This document shows positions 25,487 to 62,909 of a stretch of DNA of 64,000 bases, piece by piece. The notes under the pieces are model-generated. The model saw only the letters and a program-made list of their open reading frames with translations. It was not told the DNA's origin and made no database searches. Numbering within the stretch: the first letter of the stretch is position 1; each line of letters begins with the position of its first letter. The stretch spans positions 17,515,056-17,579,055 of the forward strand of contig NC_079421.1 in assembly GCF_026213295.1 (NCBI RefSeq), written 5' to 3'. This DNA comes from Gadus chalcogrammus (lineage: Eukaryota > Chordata > Actinopteri > Gadiformes > Gadidae). Both the position numbers and the translations under genes were made by a program.

Positions 25487-27389
25487 GTATGATAATATAG
25501 CGGTAAATCAGTCTTGATCAATAATGCTGTGTGTGAGCTGGATGATGCTTAACATGGATATGCGACCTTAGTCAATGTCGTTACAATAACTCGACAGTTG
25601 CATAGAAGTGGACTCATTTAAGCAGACGTTAGCATGTTTAACGTTCAAATAATTACAGACGCTTTAATTACATTTCAATTATAAATGGCGTCTGCGTTTA
25701 TTTTATTACAGTATCCGTCTAAATCACAACGATTGTACTTTATCATACGCTGACGTTATCCACTACTGTCATTTCCACTTTAATGCTCTTCAACTTACTA
25801 CCTTGCTACTCAACATATAACTGACACTTTAGACAACCATTGTAAGATTAAATTATAGCAATGTATGTGGTACATATGTAGCCTATGTATTACCGGAAAG
25901 TTAGACACAGTGGAGGGGAATTTGCCTGAATTACAAGGTTGTGTGAAATGCGTCCATGTCATGAAGGTCACAAGATGGCAGTGCTTGCTCCCTTCCTAAA
26001 ATGATCAATGGCCAACGTTATAAATGGGTTTCTTTTTTTTCTTTTTTATAGTATGAACCCATCTAACTGCGTCAAAACAAGTGTTGCTTATGATGAAGTG
26101 TTTGGTTGCTTCATCTGATTGTGCCTGATGAATTCATTGTTTTACGGTTGAAATGTGTTGTCCTTTTTTTGGTTATGGTAATATTCTATCTCACTACACC
26201 AAAAGTATTCCCTTTGTGATCACTGGCTCCTAGAAGCAAGCAGGTTCTGGTATAAAACACTAAATATCCACGCTCTGCATGTTCTCTTGAGGTTCACCCT
26301 ATGTACCATGACCGTCAATATTTAGTCTGGGTAAAATAGATTCCACACCAGACTCGTACATCCTATTCAAATAACTGTTCCATTATGTCACAAACCGATA
26401 TTGGGAAGAAGGACCCATTATAAGCTTAGCGTGCACATATTTATAAGCTAAGCCTGCTCTTCTGTCGATGAGTCTTGATTATTTTTATTTTTGTTTACAT
26501 GTTAATATAAACTGGATTTTAAACACATTTTCTTAATGACTATTGTACGGAAAATGGCCCGATGTATATTTAATTGTAGCAGTTTCCCAACAAACGCTGA
26601 GACAAAAGCCCAAGAGACATAAGGCGTATAAGGAATCCTACCATATCCACACCCAAAGCTATCACTATCTGGATAGCAGCTGGCATCCTTCGTGCCTCAA
26701 AATGTATTAATTAGAGAGCCCTAATTGAGAGGGACACTTAGGTAAAATGCCTTGAAGAAATAAGCCCCTGTTGAAATGCAACTATGTAGCCTAGACTATA
26801 TCGTCAGGCTTTATTGTACAAGAAAATTCTAAAACCACTTGCGTAACAACTAAAAATGTATTAAGAATTTAAATTGCTACTGGGACCAATTACTGCTTGG
26901 GGATAACAGTGATGACATTCTTCTCACTTACTCGCTCTCTGAACTCAATACTCGCTTGTTATTTCCCTCTAGTTTATTTCATCCCTCTAACCTTATCTCC
27001 TTATTGATGGTGACATCAATAAATCGGTAGCTCCTCGCCCAATCCGCAATAGAGCTGGCTGATGATAATGATGTATTTTAGACATGCTGTCGATAATATG
27101 AATGTGGACATTAGCGTTATACCAAAAGATGACAAGACAGCCTTTAGGCTTAATCAAGAGATGTAACATTTTATGTATTGATGTGAGTAGTGGTTTATTA
27201 TTGACATCAATGATAAACAACTTATGTGTACATCAATAGTATACATCATATTCAATGTCTCTTGATGTAGCTTTAGATGTTTCTCAGTTCACCTCCTCAA
27301 TGGAACATTCTCTCTATTGCTATTCTGTTGGTGCCATTCCTAACTGAAGATGGTCCTAAAATTAACACCTGCCAAGACCAGTAAATTGT

Positions 27390-27515
<126 letters not shown>

Positions 27516-29187
27516 ACACTTGATAGAAATATTACAGGGCCCACATGTCATTGCCGATGGATGCTATGCTGTTTGAGCGACAGGCGTCTGCTGTCTTCCC
27601 AGTGTTGCCATCAGCCAATTATGTGCTTCAATCATAATGGTGGGCGTTTCGAAGCTGTGTTTTCTACCCCTCTGTGTTGAAGACCAATGTTTTCCAAGGT
27701 AAAAAAAATGGCAGATAGAAATATCCGTCAGCCCGCCACAGCACCTGGGGGAGTGAAGTGTACCTCAGACTGCGTATTCAACCCACATAGCGACGCTCCA
27801 CCCAGAGTCCTGGTGCTGGGCGACACGGTGTGATTTGTTACGTTTTAATGCGTTTTTTGAAGCACAGGGATGACTTGTGGATGTTGTGTTGCCAATACAT
27901 GATTCCTCACAGCAGTCAGAGTTACGTAAAGACCTGCTTAAGGGCAGTCCTACATTCTCTTACCGAGGTTAAAGCCAGAATCACACAAGTTCTGTTTTGA
28001 GACCCTAAGGGGATCTTTCACACTCATCTGGACTTATTTGTCCTGTTTGAGGGGCCCCTTAACACTTGGCATCCAGCAATCAATACGCTGCCTATGGTGT
28101 GGTGTATGACAGAGGAATACTAATGTGGAACAACACCGGAATACCGCCCGTCCTTTTGTAACTACATTTGATGTCGGCTAATCCTCTGATCGCATCAGGA
28201 CCATCTTGACTAGCCCTCGGATCACGGCTCCCTGCTATTAAGAGATCCGGGCTGATCGATTTGATCAGTATTCAACCTGTGCACGCTTTTGTGCGCCAAC
28301 CCCCTCCCCATCTAGAATCCCATATTTTCAAAGGCCTAACAAAACACAACTTTTTTTTAATTTATTTTATAGTGCTTAGAAGTGGTCGAAGCATATCAAG
28401 GCTTCAAGGTCATCGGCTGTATAAGATGCATCTGTTCACTACAGCCAAGCCGACTTTTATTTAACGGCATGAAATTACTTATTTTTTGCCATGCAGATAA
28501 GGCCATTTTTTTTTTGCAATTATCTCCCATATCAGTATTCTGATGCTAATTCAAACCGACGCTATGGTGACCTTTAGTGAGATGCTTTGTCTAAGAGTTC
28601 ACAAATGTTAAACCTATGTTGGTTAATGAGACCTTGCAAGATTTGCGGCTTATTTTTTCTCTTGCGCCACATTGGTCTCTGAAACTGTGTGGGAGTCATG
28701 GTAACCACATAGCATGAGGTATCCCTTTGGATTGGCTACCAAACGAGGAGATTGCTGTTGTTGCTCATTATTGTTGTAGTTGGTAAATGAGCATTGAGGA
28801 TTTCAACCTAGATTAAAAAAAAAAACTCCCAAAGGATCACATATCTGAGGTATTATCCAACGCGCCAAAAACATCGGCTCAAAGCCTTACTTGGAACACC
28901 AACCAGACAAGAACATGCAGTGTTTTTGCTGGCTTTAATATGACAGAAGAATGTCTCGTAATTGGATCCGAGAATCGTCAGAAAAGCTTCAGGTACCATC
29001 TTCATAACACTGAGTAAACAATGCAAGACACAGTCTGTCACTAGTCGAAGTGATCCGGGATATGATCAGATTACTAAGCAGCGTCTCACATGGACGTAAT
29101 TAGACGGGTATTGTGTGTCAGGAACAATGAAGGCAGCAATTACTAACACAAATGTACTTGGTACAAATTAAACTTGTATTAAAAGAA

Positions 29188-29269
29188 AGCCACAAAAGAA
29201 AGGCTTTTCCGTTTTTGTTCGGGACAACTAAGTCCCGAACAAAAACGGAAAAGGCTTTCTTTTGTGGCT
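29188..29269. repeat. Near-perfect inverted repeat (38-bp arms, 6-base loop)
   Basis: Arms at 29188-29225 and 29232-29269 pair with a single mismatch (29203 with 29254) around the loop AACTAA. A single-stranded copy or RNA would fold into a long stable hairpin. No flanking mobile-element features are obvious. Confidence 0.93.
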
Positions 29270-30589
29270 CATAAAATGTCAGGCATTTGTAGTGAAACGG
29301 AGCACGGGGGCTTTTTGCTCAACAAAATACTCTCCCTTTAGCGTCTGTAATTATGACCTGTGACAGGGAGCTGTGCAGGCCTCACTGACCCCACGCGGGT
29401 AATGGACGAGACTTCTGCCATAAAATGACAAAAGAAGCCCTATCTCGACTAAACGCCGCAGTAGCACCGCTGTGTTTAGCCCACGTGCATGTGCATATTT
29501 TCTGTCAACAAATTAATTGTTAATCTTTGCTTGTTTGCCTCAGATACTAAGTCGGCATTAATTAGATTTGACCAAGCACTCTGTTGAATTCTGAATACCA
29601 GATGTGGTTTGTTGTGTGGAATCACAGTGAATGGATGATGAAGGTTAACAATGACTCTGGGAATATAATAGAGTTTTTCATGGTGTCCCTTTTACTCACA
29701 AAATGCACAGGCTGATTATCAAGGACTTTCCACAGGAAGGACGTTTCAGCTTTTTGATTGAAATTCTTCTCTCCTCCTTTTTATTTATTTGATATGCAAA
29801 CGCTTTTTAAATCTTTGATGAATTTGTCAACAATACATTTGTAGAGGCATTACCCACAAGTAAAACAAATTGCGCTGCAGCCTACATTCTCTCACTGCAG
29901 TTTCCTGGCAGGAATGCATCAGAGAAAACAGTGGCAGAACATGGTTCAAGAACACCACATGCTTTGCAAGGCTCAATTACTTTGTTCACCCAGAGCTTAA
30001 TCAAGCTCTTAATTAAGCTAAGCCTCCGCAATCTTTGACCATAACGTCTGAATGTCAATTCAGTTTTGTAAAACTTGTTCAGGAATTTTTCCTGGTTAAC
30101 AATTAGCCTTGCATCGTCAGATAAATTGTAAACTGCAATTAGTCTGGATCCTCTCTGTTCGTTTTCGATTTCCAAAGGGCGGCACCAACAGGTGCAGAAC
30201 AAAATGCCTCTGGAAAGGATTGGATAGGCCTACAACCAATCATAGCGATGAAACATGTGATGCATGCAGCACTTGGCGGCAAAATAACCTTTCTTCTCAA
30301 AAAAAGCTTTAACTGCAGTAGTTTATTCTTATTTTAGTGAAAATGTACCATCCAGCGTCTGGATAGCGTAACCAACAGACCGTTCTCCATCAGCCAATGA
30401 AAACGCCTCTACGGCACTCCTCTGAACCATCATCGTATTACCCCACCTCATGTTAGATAAACGGTTGTGATTGGTTTATCTCATACCGGGCATACATCTT
30501 TTTGTTAGGGAGGGGAACCAGGCCTTTTCTTGAGAGCAAATTAAATAGAGCTTGTGAGAATGGGGGGTGATGCATGATCTGCGAACAGT

Positions 30590-30695
30590 CTGTTCTACCT
30601 TATTTTACAGAAATCCATGTATTTATTTAGTGTTATATATATGACCATTTGATAAATCAAAATCTATTTTAGGCTTAAGTAAATGAAACCCCTTT
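30590..30695 (+). repeat. Dispersed repeat, copy 2
   Basis: Same-orientation diverged copy of 25113-25212, followed by a short (CA)n and (TA)n run at about 30699-30731. Confidence 0.6.
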
Positions 30696-31546
30696 AACAC
30701 ACACACACACACACATGTATATATATATATATGAAAAATAGATATATTACCAGGCGACTGCTGTGTCAATTTCCATTACAGTGCTTTCCATAGAGGCTTG
30801 AGCTGTGGACGTAGTGTCAAAAAGAAAACCATTGCCCGGCAAAAAAAAAAAATCTGAGCTACCACGAAAACACTTTGCGATCATTAAGGCAAAGACGGCA
30901 TTTGTGCACGGGGGGGGGGCGTCGGTTTCCTGCTGCTTACATTATGTGCTCACTCAAGGAATGATTTTCCCCTTAATGGCTTTATTATTGCGCTCGCAAG
31001 AAGGGAAATACTTTTTGCTAATGCAGTAAAAGTGCTCTCAATAAAAAATATTGTGCACGGATGTGCTAGTTGTGTGCACGCGTAAAGGCATTGTTGCTTG
31101 CTATTTTTGGCAGTGATTTGCCGCCATAAGTATTGTGGGCTTTGTTTGTCAGCGTCTCAATAGAATAGAGGCAAATAACCGGGAATAATTGTATGGCTAG
31201 TTTTGCATTTACAGCGAAGGTTTCAGAAGGACTGGTCAATTCATTGGATAAGAACGGACAGTTCTAACTTCCTATTCATTGAACCAATTGGCCCAGTGCG
31301 ACCATCTTCGGTGCTAGCCGGCCAAAGACCGTTCTTATCCATGGGTCTGACAATAACAGGCGCTTGGTTGGTTTCTAGTAGGTCTTCAACCTAGCGCCAT
31401 CCGTTGGCCAAGACTATATTTTACTATTTTACTCATTAACTTACACTTTGGTGGTCAGGATTATGCTTTGCCGGACCCTGGATTCGCTTTGGCACCCACC
31501 AGAGATAATTCAATGTCCAAAAACACCTTCTGTTGTGTGATACTGC

Positions 31547-31579
31547 TATAATGGATGGAGCATCGCTCCATCCATTATA
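31547..31579. repeat. Perfect 15-bp inverted repeat with 3-base loop
   Basis: TATAATGGATGGAGC at 31547-31561 is exactly mirrored at 31565-31579 around ATC. Confidence 0.95.
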
Positions 31580-33275
31580 AGTCAAAGGAACAGCAATTTT
31601 CATCAATCATGTTGAATAACTGAGATCGGCCAGGTCCTCACCCGACCACTTCTAAAGTGTTTTGCGCCGACCGCCGGCTAGGTCGAAGTTAAACCCTGCA
31701 TTTTCTGCGATAGCAAGTCGTTTTGTGTGTCTGGATTGGAATTCTATTCCTGGAGGAAGTTGACGCCTTGGTTTGTGTTCGTTTTTTCTGGTTGCCCTTG
31801 CAACAAACGCTTGGAGCTGCTGCACAGCCCATCTGCAGCCTGTCATGTTTGATAACTGAGTTTCTTCACTCAGGATTTGATGTAGGCTGCCCTGCTTTTT
31901 CCAATCAAATTTCCCAGGAACCCTCCTGCACCCAAAATAAGCACGCGAAACACTGACGTAAACTAAGTGTGTTGACGTAAACTAAAGCAACTCACTCGCG
32001 TATCGACATAGATTCGGTTTCCGAGCGGCCGTCAGTAGTCTGCTCATCACTTTTAAACTGCACCAAAGCAGCGGTTGGACTACACGGTGCGTGGCCTCTG
32101 ACAGCCACCATAGGGGGTTCCTTAGAAGCCCAGATAGAAAGGCTTTTCAGGCAGAACTCACGGGAGGTTTGCAGCTCTGTGGTGGAGCAACAGGGGGCTC
32201 CATACGTCCTCATGTGCCGCTGCCTATTTTGCTGATCTGATTGGTCACCCCTCCCCAGCCCGTTGGTTCCTGGAGGGAAACATGGTTCGACTTTCACTCT
32301 CCCACAAAGTACTTTGACTTTATTGAATTCAGAGCCCCCCCAGAACCACCCGTCCAGGCATTAAAACCTCTATTTGTCCCCCGGGCTCCAGTCATTGATC
32401 TTTCCTCACTTTCTCTTTTTTTAAATGCCATAGCTGCATTTTTTTCTTCAGTAGATTATAGGCCTTATTTTATGTCTGTTGCGTCCCTAAAGTACAGCCA
32501 ACAGTTCAGGCCAGTTGCCCCCGCCCCCCCCCCCCGCCCACACTCCTCTAATTAAGTTCTAATTTGCCAAATGCATTGAGCGGTCGAGTGAGAACGAACA
32601 CACTTGCCATCCTTCCGTTGCGGAATGACCCCCTACCCACCCTGTCCACACATGCACAATATTAATATTTTCTTGAACCCGCTGTCCAATAACAGCCGCC
32701 GACCAGAAGGACTCTTGTCTTTCACTGATGGAGGGACTTCCTCCCTCCCCAGTGCTGGGGAGGGAGGGGCGTGTGGGGATGGGGGGGGAGGCGGTCTGGG
32801 GCTGGGGAGGGACCGGTGAAGTGCTGCTGGGCCATAGCTCAGGGAGTCAGTGGGGACAGACTGAAAGTGGTGAAGGTGTTTGGCATGCTGCCAGTGTTCT
32901 GAGCACACACCAGTTCAAAAATCCTTGCAGGTTGTCCGGCTGCACGCAGCAGAGGCCCACGGCCGTATCCACTCGCTGATCATTACCAGAAACTCTACCA
33001 GAAGAGATGTCTTCTGCTGTGTTGATGGAGGGCAAAAGATTTGTGTTGCTGCAGCTGCTCAACTCCTCTTTCAAATGGATAGACGCTAGAGTTTAGGTCC
33101 GTGGGCGTCACTTTTGACGTGTGTATGATCTTTCAACCATCAGGACCGTGTAAATGAGTTGCAACAGTTATGCGCCGGAAGGCTAAATTTTCTTCCCACT
33201 TTTTCTATAATTGTTATGAAATATGTTTTCGTTCTCCTTATCCTTCCAGGAGCAAACGGACCCACCACCACCACC

Positions 33276-53195
<19,920 letters not shown>

Positions 53196-53356
53196 AGAGC
53201 CAGCCACCTCCTCCACCTCCTCTTCCTCCTTCATATCTTCCATGTATTTATGTTGATTTTTCCCAGGAGAATCACACACTTCAATCTGAAAAATACCACC
53301 ACTGTATTTCTTTGTGTGTAAACCATCACTGTTTTGTGTGTATATCCATTTTTTCA

Positions 53357-53362
53357 AATAAA
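53357..53362 (+). terminator. mrpl11: Polyadenylation signal of mrpl11
   Basis: AATAAA 162 bases after the TGA stop, giving a short 3' UTR typical of ribosomal protein genes. Confidence 0.75.
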
Positions 53363-54719
53363 TGCTTTGCGTATGATTTGTGCCTTTATATATTATTCTG
53401 AGAGTTGTGTGCCTATTGTTATTCTGGCCTGGGGTGGTTCTTCAGCCAATATATGGTTATGACTTAATAAAATGTAATTTGAGTTCATTAATCCGTAAAG
53501 AGAGTTAATGGAGTTTCCCTGACCTCATTTGTGTTGCAGTTTATAGTATTTCCAGTAGGTGGCCAAAAGATATTTTGAGTGTCCTTGAAAGCGATGTTTA
53601 CCCTCAACTTATTTTGTATGTGAGCGCATCAACGTTTGTTTTCTCTTTTATTCGCCTTTGTTAATGTTTGCAATAGTATTTATTACCCGAGATGCCGACG
53701 GTCAATATCAGAAAGAGAAGTATGGCCTTTTTTACAACTTTTCTCACTTGTTGGATGGATCGTTTTAAGAACGTGTAAATACTGTACATTCCAAATGCGT
53801 ATTAATTCGATATATATGAATATACATGTTGCCTGGAGAAAACTTTGAAGGAAGGGAAAATTGGCCCATTAAGTTGCCTGCTTTCATATGAGGCCTATAA
53901 TGTATCCATCCGTGCGTCAGAAAACCTAGGCCTACACATGAATTGTAGGCCTGAATTGTATACCTTTTAGAATAAACACTTAAGTAGGAGATGCTATTAA
54001 ATCTAAATCGAGAAAAGGTTTCATAAGCGCAAACGTTAAGTAGTGCAGTACAATGATCAACCAGTAGATAGCAGCAGCAGCCTTTCTATCGCCATTCCGT
54101 CGCCTGTCATACACACTGCGGTAGCTAGTGATGGAACATTATGTTCGGTTGCGGAGAAGCACAGTGGCGTGTGAAGGGCTTGTCTTTCAATGAACGTTTT
54201 TGTGAGGAAGACGAATCTGTATTTCATGAAAATGAGACAGTTCGAATGAAAACCCAGCCAATCCATGAAGCCATAGCAAGCAGGATGATGGTCTGGAAAC
54301 GGGTTCCTTTTGTACGCTTAGCCGACGTTTTTTGTCCCGTCCTCTACCCCATAAGGATCACCTCCTGATCTCTTGTAACGAAGCATAAATTTGTCTCGCA
54401 TCCCTCTTTACAGTACCTCTAATTTTAGCCTCCTTTCCTCCTCCCCGTCTTTGTCTCCCCTCGCTATCTCCTGCCCTCCCCTCCCAGAACCAACTGAATG
54501 GGATGCTGAGAATAAGGGAGGTGGCTCCCGAGTAGCATCATGGCTCTCGAGCAGGAATGCCTATATATGGAGCCTTACCACCATCACTGGGCAGGTACAT
54601 CAGAGCGTGTAGGCAACATATTTGTAAAGGGGGGGGGGGGGGCATTGGGAGGGGTGTGTGTATATGAAAGTATGCCCCTCCACACAATGGCTCATCATAT
54701 GCAGTGGGAGTCCAATTGG

Positions 54720-54757
<38 letters not shown>

Positions 54758-55084
54758 GCGTGTGCGTGTGCGTGTGCGTGTGCGTGCGGCTGTACACATG
54801 CGCACTAGCCGCCAGGAGCATGTGCGTCACTGTGACTCAGAAGGTGCCTCGTTCTTGTCTCGTCATGCGTGTGCGTCAGTGCTGTTGCTGAGCGGAGCTC
54901 GCTCCGGGGGAAGAAATGGGAGGGAGGGAGGGAGGGAGGGAGGGAGGCGGGGAGGACAGAAGGCGGGCCAACGTGGGCGATGACGATGAGGGGTGGGGAT
55001 GACGTCGAGGCAGGGAGGGGGGCTGAGCCCAGCGGGGTAGGACTGGAAGTGACGACACTTTCGCAGCAGTAGCATTAAGTGCAC
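53363..55084. other. Region between the mrpl11 and npas4 3' ends
   Basis: No confident gene is present. It holds a CTCF-like CCAGTAGGTGGCC (53552-53564), a possible isolated exon (54488-54594), a G run (54629-54640), a TG/CG array (54721-54787) and a GGGA tandem run (54919-54950). Confidence 0.5.
54721..54787. repeat. (TG)n followed by (TGTGCG)n array
   Basis: About 31 bases of TG grading into hexameric TGTGCG units. Confidence 0.9.
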
Positions 55085-55090
55085 TTTAAT
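55085..55090 (-). terminator. npas4: Possible npas4 polyadenylation signal
   Basis: Minus-strand ATTAAA about 1.8 kb after the npas4 stop. The interval 55091-56880 is AT-rich, has several minus-strand ATTTA motifs and no coding potential, as expected for the long 3' UTR of an immediate-early gene. No canonical AATAAA was found closer on that strand. Confidence 0.35.
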
Positions 55091-56880
55091 ATAAATGCAT
55101 TTGTTTGACGACAAAATACACTTAGCAACACGATAGAACACTGATCCACAATGTCCATTTATCGCTACGATACCATGTATATAGATACTCAATCATATGC
55201 CATAGAAATGTCTCTCATATATCTATATATATATGTACAGATACAGAACGGTAGCTTTTTCATATAAATGTACAAATGTGTACAACCTTTCTCCCAAAGA
55301 AACCTTTGTCCACAGATTATGCATAAGCATTAACATATCTCTTTTTTGAAATATCACACAAACAATGTAATCATCTTACACATATAATAATTTAGCCTTG
55401 AATAGCTAGAACGTAGGAATCAATCCTTTACTTGACCGTAGACAATTCTACGTGAGTGCGTCGACACCAATGGGAATAGTACCATTCTCAACCCGTGTCG
55501 CTTGGAAACTGAATACAAATAGCACCCCTTCCCGAATTTCATTTTTTAAAACAAAACTTTTTTCGTAGTCTAACCCCTCTCAAAAAAGAAGAATCACTCA
55601 TTCACTTAGTCAATTTGTGTACCTCAGACTACACACCACACTCCAGAGGAGCGTCGATGCCGCGTGTCCATTGGGAACGGACGTGGGTCATAAAGAGAGA
55701 GTTCAGAGTTCACCAGGTCACTGCCCGGTCAGGGCGGTCAGAGAGATGGCCGCTATAAGCTGCCAGCATTGCAAATATTGATGCTGCAAGAATATCCAGC
55801 CACATGTCTGTCACCTGTCTTGAAGCCAGGAGTTGAAAACCTCACTTTTCAGAGTCCAGCCGTGGCGGGGGGTCACCTCACCGCTTGTGACTCCCGCTGT
55901 GTTCCGTCGAGTGTATCCATGGAAACATGGAACATTCTGGAGATCTTCACATGCTTCTAAAGATGTTCCGTGTTTTTTTGTTTGATTGTTTCATTGCACG
56001 TCACTATTGATACACAAGTCTTAAGATGGAGATACATATGAAACATTAAAGGATGGCAGCGGCAGCAAACTCAAACCTCAAAGTGTAGTGGCTTTTTGGG
56101 TTGATTCTCCATTTTGTGCGTTGTTTTTTTTTGCAGTGTGTTTGAGTATAGAAAGAATCAGAGCAGAAATGGCTCTTGGAATTTGATCGACGTCGTGACA
56201 AGGCGTCAAACTGTAACATGCGAGTCATCGATAGTGGTTAGCAAGCCCGAAGTGTGTTGGAGAATCTGTAAACATGTTACTAGTACATTTGAGGCTTGCG
56301 TTTGCGTAGCTGCCGGTCAGGCATCGCTGTTATATATCATTCCCCCTACAGAGCTAGCAAGAATCTTTTTGTTCACAACAGATATTTTTTGCTTTTTTTC
56401 ACTACGAGTGAATACAAATGCGCGTCCGGTTAAAGTTAAACAGCGCTTACACGTTCAGAGGAGTTTCTCTCTGTCTGTTATCTGAAGCTCGTGGTACAAG
56501 TAAAAGCTGGGTAGTACCGCATGCACCCAAAACTCAGTCAGTGATGGGCCCACGAAGAGGCAACGCCATGGTAACGTCGTAGTAATACACAGAATACTGA
56601 CTCGAACCAAAATATAGAAAGCTCATCTTTGTTCCCAGGAGACATGAAGGAGTTAAAGTCCTTAAGTTGTATATACATTATGTATATTTATACACTTAAT
56701 TATTTTTTACTTTTCAGTAAAAGGTGTCTCCACAAAATATGACAATATGCCATACTTAATGAAGTAAGTCACAGACTTATTTTAGAACGGAGAAACACTT
56801 CCACTCCCATCTGAAACACAAAAGAAGAGGAAGAAGAGAAGGAGAGGTTAGCATTGGCTCGCCTCCAAGGGGAATCGTGT
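55091..56880 (-). other. npas4: Probable npas4 3' untranslated region
   Basis: No gene is seen on either strand. AT-rich sequence follows the npas4 stop, including ATTTA-type elements known to destabilise immediate-early mRNAs. The extent is inferred only from composition and the ATTAAA at its end. Confidence 0.45.
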
Positions 56881-61321
<4,441 letters not shown>

Positions 61322-61732
61322 AGTTGGCCGTGGAAGTTTGGCCCGTTGGGGATATTAAGACGATCAATCCCCGGGGTTGTTCAAGTTAAACGAGCCTGTC
61401 TTTCTGCTGGAAGTCTGTCTGTCCTCACTGTCTCCAGGAGATGTGATTGAGAGACAAGGCGGTGGAACAGCTGGTAGCCCTTGGTCAAGTCTTACTGGGT
61501 TGTCATCGCTTTTATAGTAGAGTAAGGGCTAAAAAAAATAACCTTCTCTTGTTATTAGATTTTCCTATCCTCACAGCTCCGCCACAGCGTCCAGCTCAGG
61601 TGCTGCTGGCCGGCTGCTGGGTGTCTTTCCCACGGTGAGAGAGTGCTGGTGGTTCGGCGGCGGTGGGAGCCGTCTCTCGCTGTAAAGTCCGGATCCCGCA
61701 CATCTGATTGAGGGACTCTGCTCGCCTGCATC

Positions 61733-61740
61733 TTATATAG
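61733..61740 (-). promoter_or_regulatory. npas4: npas4 TATA box
   Basis: Minus-strand CTATATAA lies about 415 bases upstream of the ATG. This predicts a start site near 61705 and a 5' UTR of about 385 bases. A TATA box fits an immediate-early promoter. Confidence 0.7.
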
Positions 61741-61784
61741 CCTGGGACTCCTCTGGAGTAGGGGGGCTCCCAACGCACCAACAC

Positions 61785-61969
61785 CGACGTAAACGGGAGG
61801 AGGGGGGGCTCAGGAGGAAGGGAGGGCTAGGGGGGAGTGATGTATCATATCAATGCGAGCGAGGCTGAGTCGCTCTCCTCCAGCCCGGGCCCCCTCCCTC
61901 GCGCGTGCCCTCTCCTTTCAGCGGCACTCTCCCGACGTCAGCGCTCTCCTCGGCTCGCTGATGACGTAG
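61785..61969 (-). promoter_or_regulatory. npas4: Three CRE-like elements upstream of the npas4 TATA box
   Basis: CGACGTAA (61785-61792), CGACGTCA (61933-61940) and TGACGTAG (61962-61969) each contain a GACGT core within about 230 bases of the TATA box. CREB/ATF input is expected for an activity-induced gene. None is the perfect palindrome TGACGTCA. Confidence 0.5.
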
Positions 61970-62804
61970 GTCTGAAATCGGGAGCTCCGGCGACGCAAAA
62001 AGCCCGATTTGGACAAAACCGTGTAGGGGGCGGAGCCTAGAGCGAAACGTAAACGGAGTCACCGGACTCCGGTGTATCGGAGGGGGGTGGGTGGGTGGAT
62101 TTGGGAGGGGGGGGGGGGACAGGATCTCTGTGTTTAGTCTGGCGCCTATATGCATAGACTTTACCTTTTGTGTCTTAGCTGTATATCTTTCTTCAGCTTC
62201 AGGCTGCTGTGTAATTGTTGAAGAATTATCATTATTATAGGGACGCGCTTGTGGGTTTGATATTGATCATGTTGCTTATAGACTCGCAGCCTTTACCGAT
62301 GCATGATGAATGATAACGTTATGAATGGAAACACGTCTGGCTTTATCCTGCGATTGTAAATATTATGTTGTTGCTTATGAGGACGGATTTAATCAATATC
62401 CCCGTTTATTCCCTTCATGAACAACGATTGAAAGGTTGCAGGTTTATCGCATTTTTTGTTAGCCCCCGTCTTGCTCAAATCCCTCGTAATTTTCGTCACC
62501 TCTCCGACAGAAAATAAAGGAGCAGCTGATCAATAGCCTACCAAATTCTGTGAATGACCAGATAATGTGATCCAAATGGAATCTGTGGCGTGCAGGACAA
62601 ACACCGACCAGGGTGTGGGCATTAACTGACATATTTCCCGCGCCATTTATTTATGAGTCCCATAGGCTAAATAACCTCATATGTGGAGCGCGACATACTC
62701 TACTGCAACCTCCCTGAATGGACCGATAGATATTATAAATTATATATCGAATGGCATCCATGAGGCGCGCTGCAGTTATTGCGCATTTAATCCGCTGCAA
62801 GGTG

Positions 62805-62909
62805 CACGTGATAGAAAACGCACCGTTTCTAAAAATAGCTCTTACCGGCGACTGACGTATCAGAGTTTGAAGTGCGCCCCCCAATCAGCCCCGGCCGTGC
62901 TATTTATAG
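62805..62909. promoter_or_regulatory. npas4: Candidate npas4 upstream enhancer (E-box, MEF2, CRE-like, CCAAT, MEF2)
   Basis: Within 105 bases lie CACGTG (62805-62810), CTAAAAATAG (62829-62838), TGACGTAT (62853-62860), CCAAT (62881-62885) and CTATTTATAG (62900-62909). Both MEF2 decamers match YTAWWWWTAR perfectly. The cluster is about 1.1 kb upstream of the TATA box. MEF2 and CREB are established regulators of Npas4 in mammals; the enhancer role here is inferred. Confidence 0.5.

Noticed and set aside
31236..31341. 12-bp inverted repeat (GGATAAGAACGG and its complement) about 90 bases apart
   Set aside because: Could be transposon ends, but no target-site duplication or extended terminal repeat was visible; too weak to call.
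54141..54368. 75-codon plus-strand frame between mrpl11 and npas4
   Set aside because: Not low-complexity, but without any recognisable motif, splice context or similarity I can name; chance frame is the simpler explanation.
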